Shown piece after piece: positions 24,078 to 35,384 of a stretch of 64,000 nucleotides of DNA (its first letter is position 1; the number at the start of each line of letters is the position of its first letter). The translations under genes were made by a program, and so were the position numbers. The stretch is from positions 1-64,000 of the forward strand of contig CAKJVC010000179.1 in assembly GCA_918026815.1 (NCBI GenBank), in the 5' to 3' direction. Below the pieces are notes generated by a model. The model had not been told where the DNA came from and searched no databases. It saw only the letters and a program-made list of their open reading frames with translations. Origin of the DNA: Chalara sp. BL73. Its lineage: Eukaryota > Ascomycota > Leotiomycetes > Helotiales.

Positions 24078-26882
24078 ATGTCACCACGGATAGCAGACGT
24101 AGGATTCACAGAAGTAGCTAGTGGGGGAGCAACTCCATTGATAGAGTGCGGTTGAGCGAGCGGTGTGAAATAACCAGACGCTGATGTTGGCAGTATTGTA
24201 ATTGTGCATGGATTACAAGGCCACCCTGAAAAGACATGGTATAGCCCGAAATCTAAAGAATTTTGGCCTCGTGATCGGCTGCGCAACTAGTTTCCTCGCG
24301 CAAGAAGTTTAGTTTACGGCTACGATAGCAAGGTGTCACATTTCTTCGGCGGTGCAGCGAACCAGAACTCATTTCTAGACCATGCACGAAATCTCCTGTT
24401 GGATCTAGGAGGAATAAGAAGCGGCAGTGTAAGTCTTTACCATGTGGCCACTTTTCATGGGTTGCGTAATAACGCGATACGTAACGTAACTTTTGCAGCT
24501 CACACGGCCTCTTTTGTTTATTTGTCACAGCCTGGGTGGCATCCTAGTTAAAGATGTTCTCCGAAGATGCGAGCCCGGAAGGGAACAACATGGCTTCGAC
24601 TTGCAAGAGCACATCTTTAGGTCAACCGTTGGTATAATTTTCATGGGCACGCTGCACCGTGGCGGAAACTACGGATCCCTGGGCAAAAGTGCGGAAAGGG
24701 TCGTGAGATACTTGGGTTTCGATACCAATGACTCCATCATCAGGGACCTGCGTAGCAAGAACACCTCCTTCGAGATAATCCATGAAGAGTTCCTCAGAAT
24801 CCTGAAAAAGCTGGCGCCGCTCTTGCCCATCTATTCTTTCCAAGAGGAAGATGGATTAGCGGCAGTGCAGGGGCTTAACGGCAAAGTAGTCGGTGATGAC
24901 TCCTCGAAACTCGGTTACTGTTATGAGACTGTGGCTACATTGCCCGGAAACCACAAAGAGATGTGCCGATTTGATGTATATTCATGGTGCAATAATCCAG
25001 GGTACGATCGCCTTTTCCAGGCTATCAGCACATACATCAATAACATCAAAGTGTCTTCAAAAGTCCGTAGCGGGCCTAGTGAAGTAGCACCAGTAGTACA
25101 ACTGCCATTTGGACGAGATCCTCACTTCATCGGACGAGAAGATGAGCTTAAACAGATGCAAAGCTTCCTGTCAGACGAGTTCTCAGAATGTGCTGTTGTG
25201 GGACTGGGAGGGGTTGGGTAAGTGGAGCTACAAAACTGAAATCTGCCTTAAGTAGAGAACCCGAACTTAATGTAGTCTAGTAAAACTCAAGTTGCAGTCG
25301 AGTTTGCGTACCGCCTCCTAGAAGAAGGAACACTGGATAACAGCTCCAGACATTCTATCTTCTGGTTACACGCAAGCAGTGCGTCTCGTCTAGAGCAGGG
25401 GCTAAAATATATTGCAAAAACTCTTGGCTTCTCCACAGCAGATCTCCTCCCAGCTATAAGGATTGGTTCTGCGGGGAACAAAGTGGGCGGTGGCTTCTTA
25501 TTATCGACAACGCTGATGATGAGGATATATTTTTCGATGATCTTTTCCAGTCCGAGATCGAGTCAACAAAATGGAGGCTGTGCGATTTTCTACCCAAAAA
25601 GCACGGTTGTGGGATTCTTTATACATCGAGGAATAAGACGTGCGCTTTGCGATTAACGAGCAGAGGCAGTCCTGCAAGGCTAATAATGGTCAATCCGATG
25701 GAGAAAGGGGAAGCAGTTAGACTCGTCGAGAATGGACTGAGCGCAACACTCGATGTTAAATATCTAGAGTCCATCAGAGAGTACACGGAACGGCTGGTGG
25801 AGATCTTAGATAGACTGCCTCTGGCTCTTGTCCAAGCCACTGCTATGATAAGGGAAAACGATCAGGAGATTAAAGACCCAAAGGCGTACCTGAAGCTCTA
25901 CAACGAGACGAAATCAGAGCAGTGGCGTTTCCTGGAAGAGCCTTTTGTCGATTGGCGCCGAGACTCTGGCTTGCCAAACTCAGTATTTCTCTCATGGAGA
26001 CTCTCGTTCGATCAACTGAAGAAGCGGGACGAGAATACTGTGTGGTTGTTGTCTCTGTTGAGTATACTGGACAGACAGAGCATACCAGAATGGTTGCTGG
26101 CATTTATTCCAGAAGTGTCTCGATTTGATCGAGTCAAATCCCTCGGCCTCCTACATTCTTTTTCTCTGATCAGTCCTCGCCAAGATAGTTCCAAGTCCAC
26201 AAAGTGGCAGATGCACCGTCTGGTGCAGATAGCCACCCACACTTATATCGGTCGGGACGGCCTGGAGCAAGTCGTTAGAAAGGGCTTGAAGTTACTCGCA
26301 GAGGCGTTCATGGGTCACCTCTACGCCATCCAGCATAGACAGCTCTGGCTTAAAAGAAGCCTTGAGTACTACCCGCATGCAAAGAACGTCCTCTACGTGC
26401 TACAAACTACGGGTATTCTCCCGCGACCAAATGGTAATACCCATGGAGGAATTGGCCGCAGCGCTCGAGGGAGCGGATTCGAACCCGCCACATCTCAAGT
26501 GGAGCAGATATTGGAAGACCTCACACTCCAATTTAAGAGCAACATGAGAGGGGACATTTGGAGGGAATCCAGGGACAATACTTTGAAGGCATTTGGAATG
26601 ATTTCGGAGGGCAAGTTCGACTCGCTTAAGGACATCGTCAGCTTTGTTAACCACTTTCATAATAAGAGTGGCATAATGTTTTACTATTATGGCATGCAGC
26701 CTTTGGTTAGCATGCCTATTTATGGCGAGCTTGGCTCGTGTGAGGATGGCTCGGAAGCAGAAGACTCAGATACTTTTGAGGAGGTCGATTTGAAAAATCC
26801 AGATTGGCATGCAATATCGGATTGGGAAGCGTCAACACGCAATTCGCGTCGCCGTAGAGGCAGCCCCTTGCCGGAGAGGTAA
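24078..26882 (+). pseudogene. NLR-like gene: hydrolase-like domain plus NB-ARC, broken
   Basis: The N-terminal part is a DUF676/lipase-like alpha/beta hydrolase: IVIVHGLQGHPEKTW, then after a 70-nt intron (24429-24498) FICHSLGGILVKD with the nucleophile-type GxSxG variant. A second intron at about 25219-25280 interrupts the P-loop VVGLGGVGKTQVAVEFA, followed by WLLIIDNADDED (Walker B) and LPLALVQATAMI, an NB-ARC ATPase. The C-terminal region (25900-26882) lacks recognisable TPR or ankyrin repeats. Two lesions are seen: an in-frame TAG at 24288-24290 between RDRLRN and FPRARS, and a missing base near 25459 that shifts LLPAIR out of frame with DWFCGEQ. Such fungal STAND proteins work in incompatibility and defence. 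Confidence 0.75.
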
Positions 26883-26939
26883 GAGTTAATATCGTTGATT
26901 ACAACTTACTGCTGATCGTGATCTGAATCAGATCATAGA

Positions 26940-27308
26940 TCATGCTTGGAGAACGTGAGATTTGGCGCCATTGTAGTGAAGCCATGAATTGTGGTAAGCA
27001 GAAGAGCCAATTGTGGCGGCCAATAGGTTCATAGGCCCCAGTGGATTTAAAGGCGCACGGGATCCCGTGAGTCTGACTAGGAAGTGCATTGCAGCATACC
27101 GATATTTTAGTCCTTCTAAGAATTCGTACATCTTCAAATTTCCCTTATTCCTTACCATCTTACTGATGGTGCTGTGATGGAGGAGTCCTGTTACGCCACA
27201 AAATAAGGCTCTTCGCAAACCGGGAGCGACGGTGATGACGCGAACATAATTTCCCAGGTAGCTGGGTTGGGGGCGTTCAGGAGTGATCACAGCATATGAC
27301 TGATACAA
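26940..27308 (-). CDS. Unrecognised small ORF, partner of the remnant at 23524
   Basis: 122 codons with normal-looking composition, including GNYVRVITVAPGLRRALFCG and HHSTISKMVRNKG. Not recognised. The similarity to the plus-strand copy at 23524-23805 suggests descent from one family and gives it more weight than a chance ORF. It may be a fragment; the start used is weak. Confidence 0.4.
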   Translation of the reverse strand: MYQSYAVITPERPQPSYLGNYVRVITVAPGLRRALFCGVTGLLHHSTISKMVRNKGNLKMYEFLEGLKYRYAAMHFLVRLTGSRAPLNPLGPMNLLAATIGSSAYHNSWLHYNGAKSHVLQA

Positions 27309-27984
27309 AATTTTGGGGACATTCGATATTTATACGGTTTGAATTGCTTGAAAGCAAGGCATCTATCACTTTTCTCGTCACTTGGCTTTTATGATAGAAC
27401 GTATACTAGCAATACCGCGGGCTAGTATAGCCCCAAGTAGCTGGACCAAGTAGCTGGATTCGGAAGAGTCCGCAAAATCAACGTGCATTTCACCCCACAT
27501 TCCTCGTACTCGCCAATCTCGTTAAAATATGCTACTATTAGTAATCGCTATAGACCACATATAAGTGCTAAGACTAACCTGGTGATAAAGTCGGCATAAG
27601 TAGTCATGAACACAAGCAAGCTGTTCGTTTTCCCAAGGAGAGAAATTGGAGAAGAAAGCATCCCTTTTCCAAGGTATCGCTTTGATCAATACCAAACCAT
27701 TAATCAGAAAACCTCTCCGGTTTTGTTCGTCAAATCTAAAATGATACAATGCTCAAAATAGTATCACCAGGCGACACTGAGTTTCACATGTTGTAGCCTA
27801 GAACAAATAGGAAAGATGATACAGAGTTCAATCCAAAGCTAGGCACAATAAAATTAATACCTTGGATATAGAGCTGATCATAACCGTATTAAATGCTTAA
27901 ATATCACATAATATAAATGCTTTAAGCATTAAGACCCGAACAGGTAAGTTTCACTTAAACCAGGCCACAAGAGTCGGATACCCT
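27309..27984. other. Intergenic, AT-rich
   Basis: No gene seen. 27830-27960 is AT-rich. A minus-strand ORF at 27522-27749 has no recognisable content. Confidence 0.45.
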
Positions 27985-29966
27985 TTATTCTCCAACCTCT
28001 CTATCCTTATTCCATAGGACATACTTCACAATGCGCCACTTCCAAGATGCAGAATTAATTCTATGTCCAAAAATATAGAGCGGTGCGGAGAGGGCAAGGA
28101 CAAAGAAAGCAATGGCGGCCATGGTCCCGTAAGCTGATATGTAGCCAACTTTGTCAATCCAGGGGTTGGTGTAAAATGAAAGCAGGAATCCAAATAGCGC
28201 TATAGTCTCTTATCAGCCATGTATTAAGAAATACGAATAATAGATCAACTTACATTTCCATGCCATGGAGGTGACTGTAATTTCACCAGCAATTGGGCGA
28301 TATACATCAATTGTATATACAAGCGAGATATTTGTAGCTTGGACAATGGAGAAGTTCACTATGAGGAAAGAAATTAGTCATTTTTGCCCAACCCCGTTTC
28401 ATGAAATGGAAGGGAGACTTACAAAGAGCTAGGCCAATAGTGGGACACATCCAGTGGAGTTTATATTCTATACCCGCACCATAAAGAATCAGAGCTAATG
28501 GTGTGGTGATGAGACTGACAACAACAGCTGGCAAACGCATCTCGGGGTGTCGAATCCCTCCGTTGCGCTTTGTGAGGAAGTCAGCAACCCAGTCGCCAGT
28601 ATGACCACCCATGAAGATTCCGATAATGGACCCAATGATAGCAGCAAAGAAGCAGAGACCCGTTTGATACGGTTTAAAGCCGTATGTTGCTTCGTATGCG
28701 ACTGCAACATTAGATGTAACAGCGACAATGAATCCGATTGTGACAGACATGACAAGAGCGCCCCATAGCACTGCGGGAAGTACAATGAGAACAACGGAGC
28801 GCAAGAACTGCTCCCATAGTGTTTCCGAAGTGTATACGCCGCTGTAAAGTCGTAGGGACTGCCAGTAGGTCTTCTTCTTGGGAAGCGCCACTTCACTGTT
28901 ATTTTCGACACATTTCAAGCTAGCTTCTGGCTCCTTACCAGTCGCAGGCTGGTCCTCGTTTATATCTGTGGAGTAGCTGCGGTTGTAGATGGTTTCGGGG
29001 AATGTAAAAAGGGCAACGAACAAAACTGTTCCAACCAATGCGATTGAAACGTAGTAGATATAGCGCCACGGATGGTTGATTGTTATAAGACTTAAAAGAA
29101 ATGTTAGCTGCCGCTGAATCTCATAGAAAGGTAGATATCTTTTGTCTTACCCTGATATGATAGATCCTCCTGCAACACCACATGATAACGCGGCTGTGTA
29201 CAAACTGTTTATTGGAGATTAGAGCGTTCCTCTAAGAATATAGGGAGCAAAAACATACGCCATGATAGTACCTCGTTCATGTAAGAAGAATACTAAAGCC
29301 TATCAGCATTATCTTGGCCGACAAAGGCACTGTCTGGTATACCATCTGCTATTGATACGGGAGCCATCGCTTCTGCAGCACCCGCGGCGAAGCCCATCAC
29401 TATCCGGCCAGCAAGGAAGCTGGCGTAAGATGTTGTTAAAGATAGCCAAATTGTGGTGCCTAGGTAGATCGTGTAGGTTAAGACGTATATTGGACGTCTG
29501 CCATATTTGTTGACAAAAGGCATCCAAAAGGCCGTACCGACACCTTGAAGGAGTGCAGTAGTGGTGAAGAAGTACGCAGTCTTGGCAATTGCGGCCCCGA
29601 TAGCAGCTGGACCCTCCTTTGGGGCAGCTGGGAAAAAATCAAATGCAGTTGCAACAATAGCAATCGTTGGACCAGCAGCGAGGAAATTGCACATGAACAT
29701 TGCAACGCAAATAATAGTCGCCATGTAGTACTTCTTGCGTTGAGACCTGTTCATTTGTTTAGATTAACCCTGAGGTTTAGTTTGTGTTCAATGAGGTCTG
29801 ACCAGTTAAGGGGATCATTGGGATCTTGTGAGGGCTTTGGAATCAAGATTATCTCCTTGGTATGCTCATGGCGATGTCGAACACTTCCGAACGTGTGAGT
29901 ATGTTGAAGTGACTTTTCGCCATTGGTGACAGTCTTAATCGGCTCAATCGTAGGTTGACGATCCAT
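27985..29966 (-). CDS. MFS transporter, DHA1-like
   Basis: Seven exons (29966-29803, 29746-29343, 29292-29259, 29204-29151, 29090-28423, 28358-28254, 28199-27985) encode 547 residues. A hydrophilic N-terminus ends in DPNDPLNW, typical of fungal drug:H+ antiporter-like MFS members. Further marks are KYGRRPIY after TM2, GRIVMGFAAGAAEAMAP in TM4, FFLHERGTIMALYTAALS, and INHPWRYIYYVS. A charged loop of about 70 residues separates the halves. It lies in the plasma membrane and exports or imports a small molecule that sequence alone does not reveal. It starts the accessory cluster and ends 0.7 kb from the SDR, so it is a candidate cluster transporter. Confidence 0.85.
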
Positions 29967-30670
29967 TGTTGCGATTGTAATTTACTGTTGAGGGTCGCAG
30001 TTGTATGTCGTGGCCCTGTACTGGGGATCAAGGTGTAGTATATAGGGAACCAATGGCCGGGCCCACAAATGAGTTACTGAACGCGCGTATGAGAGTCTGA
30101 AAGGGTTCCAGGTTGGGGAAAACACTAAATCCCCCAGTTTAGAGCTTGAGATATTGGGGTTGGAGTTGGGGCTGCAGTCAGATTCAGGGGAAATGACTGT
30201 GCTGGTCGGAAAGTGGACACTCCAAATAAAAGAGACCATTTGCCGAAACATGGGGTGCCGAGATATGGGGTGTGGGGAAACGCCTCAAGAAAAAGCAAGT
30301 GGGGGAATGTCCGAAAGTTTGAGAAAATATATACCATTATGGATAAGCGCATGGAACTTACCGGTATTGTGGGGAGGCTCCAAGATATCATAGTTATTTA
30401 CATTATAGTCAAGGCTAGAACTACCTTGATGCGGACACCTCAAACTAGATCTATCGAATAACATAGATCAAGATCATGACTGATGAGTAATGAATAACGT
30501 GATTTCTCTATAGCGATGCCAGAAAACACTTCACTTGCAGTACTCAAACGAGTTCGGTGGTTCGAATATTCTTAGAGTTATTCTTATATCTTATTCAATT
30601 TGTGATAATGCGGAGATAATTAAGATCAGATAAAGTATCTGATGGACAATCGCTCATCACATCAATTTTA
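29967..30670. other. Intergenic upstream of MFS gene
   Basis: Promoter region of the MFS gene and 3' flank of the SDR. Overlapping ORFs on both strands at 29982-30461 have no recognisable content. Confidence 0.4.
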
Positions 30671-31639
30671 TTACAGAGACCACCCAGCATCGATAATCGC
30701 ATTTGCGCCAGTTACTGTCCGACTAGTCGCATAGCATAACACTTGAGCTGCAACATCCTATGATGGTGGTCAGCCTGCCCGATAAATTACCCCAGAAGCT
30801 CCCGTTTCTGACATTAAAGAAATAGGAACAACTGTGACGTACCTCTACGGTAGCGAACTTTTTCAATTGTGTCTTATTACGTGCTGCTTCCAAGCGTTCC
30901 TTTGGGAATTTGAGGCCCCATTCCTGTGATACTGTCAATTGGCTGTCGTGGGCATAGTTTAATGAATGAAGCTATCTTACGGTCAAAAGTATACCAGGGG
31001 AAACTGAGTTGACTCTCACCCGCGGGCTTACAATTATCGCGAGAGATTTGACAAGATGGATCTGAGCCGCTTTGGAAACAGCATAGGCCTGCAATTGTTA
31101 CATTTGGAGTTCTTGATGAAATTCTTGTCAACCTGAGCACATACCACGGAACTACCACTGGGCTTTACCCCCGCTAGGCTAGCTGTAGTAATGAAAGCTC
31201 CCTCACTCTCTTCCAAATACTTACGTGCTGCATGTATCAGCCACAAATGGGACTTGACATTCATGGCCCAACACTTGTCCCAATCCTCCTCGTTGACATT
31301 GTCATCCAGATTGGAGAAGTCACGTATATTAGTCCACCCACCATTAGAGAAAATAATGTCTAATTTCCCCATTTCTGAGACGGTGTTCTCTACGAGTTTT
31401 TTTATTTCATCGTGTTTCGTAAGATCGGCGCGGATAGCAGTAAAGTTTTTCTGTGGCTGATTTGACGGCAGGGGCGAAATTGCTTGGAGCTCCTCGACGA
31501 GCTCTTCAGCACGAGATGAGTTTGTTGCATAGTTAATCGCAATTCTGATCCCGGCAGACGCAAACTTCCGAGCGGTCGCTGCCCCCAGGCCGGCAGATCC
31601 AGCTGTGATGAGTGCTACGAGAGCAGGAGGAGTATTCAT
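30671..31639 (-). CDS. Short-chain dehydrogenase/reductase (first SDR)
   Basis: Four exons (31639-31145, 31088-30981, 30923-30843, 30757-30671) encode 256 residues, the classical SDR length. Cofactor loop reads TAGSAGLGAATA (TGxxxGxG with Ala for Gly). NNAG is replaced by SNGG. Ser (TTASLAG) and the YxxxK pair (YAVSK) are present, so catalysis is likely retained. The C-terminus GANAIIDAGWSL is typical. An NAD(P)-dependent alcohol/ketone interconversion is expected. It is divergent from the monooxygenase-decarboxylase gene, 464 bp apart, suggesting co-regulation. The ATG before NTPPAL was chosen; upstream in-frame sequence has no ATG. Confidence 0.88.
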
Positions 31640-31747
31640 GCCTGGAGAGTTCCTGCACCTGAATATTGCAGAATGTTTCAAAGTGATTGCAGACGGGGAG
31701 GTATTGATATTGAAACTGAGGAAGCCTGTTCCTACATGTGATGGTTG

Positions 31748-31754
31748 ATGCCGA
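31748..31754 (-). promoter_or_regulatory. TCGGCAT heptamer
   Basis: One of four copies placed in upstream regions of cluster genes. Candidate binding site for the cluster regulator, by inference only. Confidence 0.3.
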
Positions 31755-32005
31755 AATCAGGGACTAACCTGCTTTCGGTCCCGTAGCCAAGGATTGAACA
31801 TGCACGGGTTTCGTAACACGCTGAGTCATGTGACTGCGCCTGCTCCTCCACATCCTCCCGAGGGTGGCCCGTACTCGGTTGCCGATTGTGGGCCATTAAC
31901 GGTCATGGGAGAGTAAATGTACCAGTAAGTTGTATTATCGTATGGTAAAACATGTTATTAACCTGCCGCACCCGCCGGAACAAGGCTTTCAACTAGTCCT
32001 CTGTT

Positions 32006-32020
32006 CCGTTGAGCTAACGG
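32006..32020. promoter_or_regulatory. CCG-N9-CGG palindrome
   Basis: CCGTT and AACGG flank GAGCT. Paired CCG/CGG half-sites at fixed spacing are the usual target type of Zn2Cys6 dimers. Only this copy was noticed. Confidence 0.3.
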
Positions 32021-32103
32021 CGGATCTAAATAATAATTTGTCTTGAGAGCTACCAAATCACTTCACATTTCTTCCTTCCTCATATCAGTGTAGCATAGAT
32101 ATC

Positions 32104-34518
32104 ATGGCGACAAAATTTTACAATCCAGAGAATAACACGATGGTGGGATCCCGCATACCAGATAGCAATGGTAATGGTGTGCACGGCCCTACACCTTTGA
32201 ATGTCACCATTGTTGGAGCCGGCATTGGAGGTCTCACGACTGCCATATACCTCAGACGAAATGGTCACAATGTTTCCGTAAGTCATCTCTTATAAATTTG
32301 CCTGACACACGAGGGGAGTATTGACAAGCTTTAGATATACGAACAATCTAGATTTGTGAACGAAACGGGAGCCGCAATTCATCTGGCACCAAACAGCAAT
32401 GGAATTCTTCGTCGCCTGGGGATCAATGCAGAAGACTTTGGTGCTGTTGAGATGCAAGGGCTGGTGGAGTATAATAAAGAGGGTGTTGAGAAGAGGAAAG
32501 TCAATCTGATAGAAGCAAATAAACAATGGCAGCATCCGTGGCAACTCGTCCATAGAGTGCGCCTCCATGACAAACTCAAAGATATAGCCACGAATACAAC
32601 TGGAGAAGGCAAACCAGTGACCCTAAACACGTCTAGTAAGGTTCTGGATGTGGACCCAAGCAATGCGACAATAACCTTGGAGAACGGAGAAATAATTGCT
32701 TCAGATTTAGTTTTGGGAGCGGACGGCATCTACGTAAGTATAAGCTTTGCGCATAGCTTGATAGGATATTAACTAAATAATATTACAGTCCAAGACGCGA
32801 GCTGCAGTCCAGGGAAAGCCGAGCGTTTTGGTTCCATCAGGGAAAGCAGCATTCCGTTTCCTGATCGCTCGGAAAATTGCTCTAGAAGACCCTGAATCTG
32901 CAAAGCTCTTCAGACAAGATAATGAGCTCTCAATCTGGTACGATGAAAATCGACGAGTTGTTATGTACCCTTGTGATGGAAATGATCTTTTGAACTTTGT
33001 ATGCATACATCCTGATAGCGAGTCGCAAGGAGGGGAAACAGGTATGCTTTGCACTATTGGTTGAGAAATGAGTTAAAGATGGAAGACTAACTTTAATAGA
33101 ATGGAACCGACAAGCCTCTCTCGAGCAGCTGTTGAAGGTGTACGATGGATTTGATTCAAGACTCCTTGCACTTTTCCGCAAGGCCGATCCTAATAGTTTG
33201 AAAGTTTGGAAGCTTCTAGATATGGAGCCACTCCCAACATGGATTCACACACGATTGGCTCTATTGGGAGATGCTGCCCATCCATTCCTACCACGTAATT
33301 AAACCGTACTTATTATTTTTTGGGGTATGACTAACTCTTACAGACCAAGGTCAAGGGGGCGGTATAGCGATGGAAGATGCCGCGGCACTCGGCGTTGTAC
33401 TTCCTCTAGGAACGACCATAAATGAAGTCCCAGAACGTTTAAAGTTGTACGAGGAAATCAGACTAAAGCGAGCTCATCGGATCCAGGAATATTCGCGCCA
33501 GGCGGGCGGAGATCTAAAAGATGGCGAAGTTCGAGTGGATAGTAAGTTCTCAATAATTGAGTCTTCGACACATCTAATGAGAATAGTGATGGAGTACACT
33601 AACTACAATTTTGGCCACGACGAATGGGACAATTCCACTAACCTCTTCAAGAAATGGCAAGCGGCAAAGAACCCTCATCTCTATTGGCGCTCTCCGGTTG
33701 CCTTTGGACCTGCGCCAGGCCCCAGACAGGACGTTTTAGGAAATCCACACCCATCTCAGCAGCAAACCTTCAGAACGGCTTCCATAAAGTTCAAAACGAG
33801 TCGAACTTTCCTTCAAAATCTCTTCCCAACGGCATCCTTCCAATTCGAATCTCCAGGAACCGTTGCATATGCCAGCTTCTCAACCACTACGCTTGGAAAC
33901 ATGCGGTGGCTCGGTGGTGGAGGATACAACCACTTTGGCTTGTACATTCATGGTGTAAAATACACCAAGGCCGACGGAACAGTTGTCAGAGGCACACATA
34001 TGCCCGTCCTCATGGAAAGTTTAGCAGACCCAGTCATTACGGGCAGAGATGAGATTGGAATGCCAAAGGTGTACTGTGCGATTGACATTAACCGTCGAAG
34101 TCACGGATACTTTATGTCAGCGAGCTGGCAGGGCGCCAAGTTCTGCGACTTCAAGCTCGAGGGGCTCGAGGCGGTTGACACATCAACCACTAAGGGAACA
34201 ATCGGAGGTGAGGATGATGAGGGAATCCTTGTGTATAGATACGTGCCCAAGGTTGGAGTACGTGATACACCTGAAGGAGAATATCCGGTGATGGTGCCTC
34301 ACAAGGAGGAGTCGGCCAAGCATCCCAGCACGGTGACGAAGGTGGAGGTATCTCAAAAGGCGAGCATCCAATTTGATAAGCTAGATCAGGAAGCTCTGCC
34401 AACTTTGTACTATATTGTGTCGGTGCTTGCTGATATTCCTGTTTACGAGATTGTAGGGGCAAAGGTTGTGGAAGGGAGAGGCGTGCCAGATGTCTCATCT
34501 GCGCAAAGAATGGAGTAA
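32104..34518 (+). CDS. FAD monooxygenase fused to acetoacetate-decarboxylase-like domain
   Basis: Five exons (32104-32277, 32335-32733, 32789-33041, 33100-33294, 33344-34518) encode 731 residues in one frame. Residues ~33-420 are a group A flavin monooxygenase like salicylate hydroxylase: VGAGIGGLTTAIYL (~37-50), VLGADGIYSKTR (DG motif) and LLGDAAHPFLPHQGQGGG (GD motif). Residues ~475-731 resemble acetoacetate decarboxylase: GNMRWLGGGGYNHFG, RGTHMPVLMESLADPVITGRDE, and MPK with K~582 at the place of the Schiff-base lysine. Hydroxylation followed by decarboxylation or a hydrolase-type step on the same chain is the simplest reading. The ADC superfamily also contains non-decarboxylating enzymes. 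Fusion within a single exon excludes a splice artefact. Confidence 0.88.
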
Positions 34519-35384
34519 ATAATCAGTTATTTCATGAGATGCAGTATATATTTGTCTGCAAGCTTCTGTACATTTTATTGGACTCAATCGAAATTTGTTG
34601 GAACGCTGGATGAAAATGCTTTGGTGTTTTAAAGCGGGCAAATCCATATAGTATCTCAATAGTAGCATATCTGCTGTCGTCTCACCCGTGTTCCAGATTG
34701 TCTGGGCTGGCGTGGAAAAAAAAGGTCACAGGGTGTTGAGCAATCCAAAGATTGAATCTACAGAGTATTAGCTAAGGATACTTTCACTTTAACTGAGAAG
34801 TTGCACTAAAACGAATCAAGCTTGATTTGATGCCGTCAACACAGTAACTGTGGATATATTATTGTCTGCGAGGAAGTGGGGTAACATAAACACAAATGCG
34901 TATAATTTCGTACAACGGAAGGTAGCTATAGTGTCAATTAGTAACGAGAAGATGTATATAACTCTCGGCATGGTTTTGCATAATGATAGCGGTCTATAAT
35001 TTATCACGTGATGGAGACAAGATTCTGCCGTCTGAAACGGGAGCCCTTGACACGTGACGTGGCCCTTGGAATTCCTACCCCGCATCTGTGTTTTAGTTTC
35101 ATCACAGAACCCATGTCGCTACTTTTGTGCTACACGGCAGTGTGAGTGCGTGTGTCCTACTCGGAGCACCACACTACTCTGTTCGCCTCGGATTCCAAGT
35201 GCATGCTCACCAACTTGACTACCAGTCTACCTACCTTCCAGCCTGTCTTCCAACCTCCCTACTGACCTCCCTCCCTAGCTACCTACCTAGGTGTCACATA
35301 CCATGCCGTCCGGCGTACAGTAACTGCTTCTAGTTTATTCAATTAAGATTCCATGGCCTCCTTGATCGTCGATGATCATCGACG
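34519..35384. promoter_or_regulatory. Upstream region of the transcription factor
   Basis: Contains two CACGTG cores (TCACGTGA at 35004-35011 and CACGTGAC at 35051-35058), which are bHLH-type sites, and a CT-rich tract at about 35210-35290, common in fungal promoters near transcription starts. No gene seen. Confidence 0.45.

Larger units (their letters stand above)
31640..32103. promoter_or_regulatory. Divergent promoter, SDR / FAD monooxygenase-decarboxylase
   Basis: 464 bp between divergent starts. It contains ATGCCGA (TCGGCAT on the minus strand) at 31748-31754 and the palindromic CCGTT-GAGCT-AACGG at 32006-32020, that is CCG and CGG half-sites nine bases apart, a layout bound by some Zn2Cys6 dimers. 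Binding is an inference. Confidence 0.45.

Noticed and set aside
26463..26490. GGTTCGAATCC on the minus strand, a tRNA B-box-like sequence
   Set aside because: It lies in the coding part of the NLR-like gene; the T stem is imperfect and no D arm, anticodon arm or acceptor stem could be drawn around it.
29293..29342. Apparent frameshift in the MFS gene near 29300
   Set aside because: A 50-nt intron (gtatac to ttag) joins SIAD to VFFLHERG in frame, so the gene is intact and the whole model is divisible by three.
35210..35290. CT-rich tract read as a satellite repeat
   Set aside because: No fixed period; such pyrimidine tracts are normal just upstream of fungal genes.
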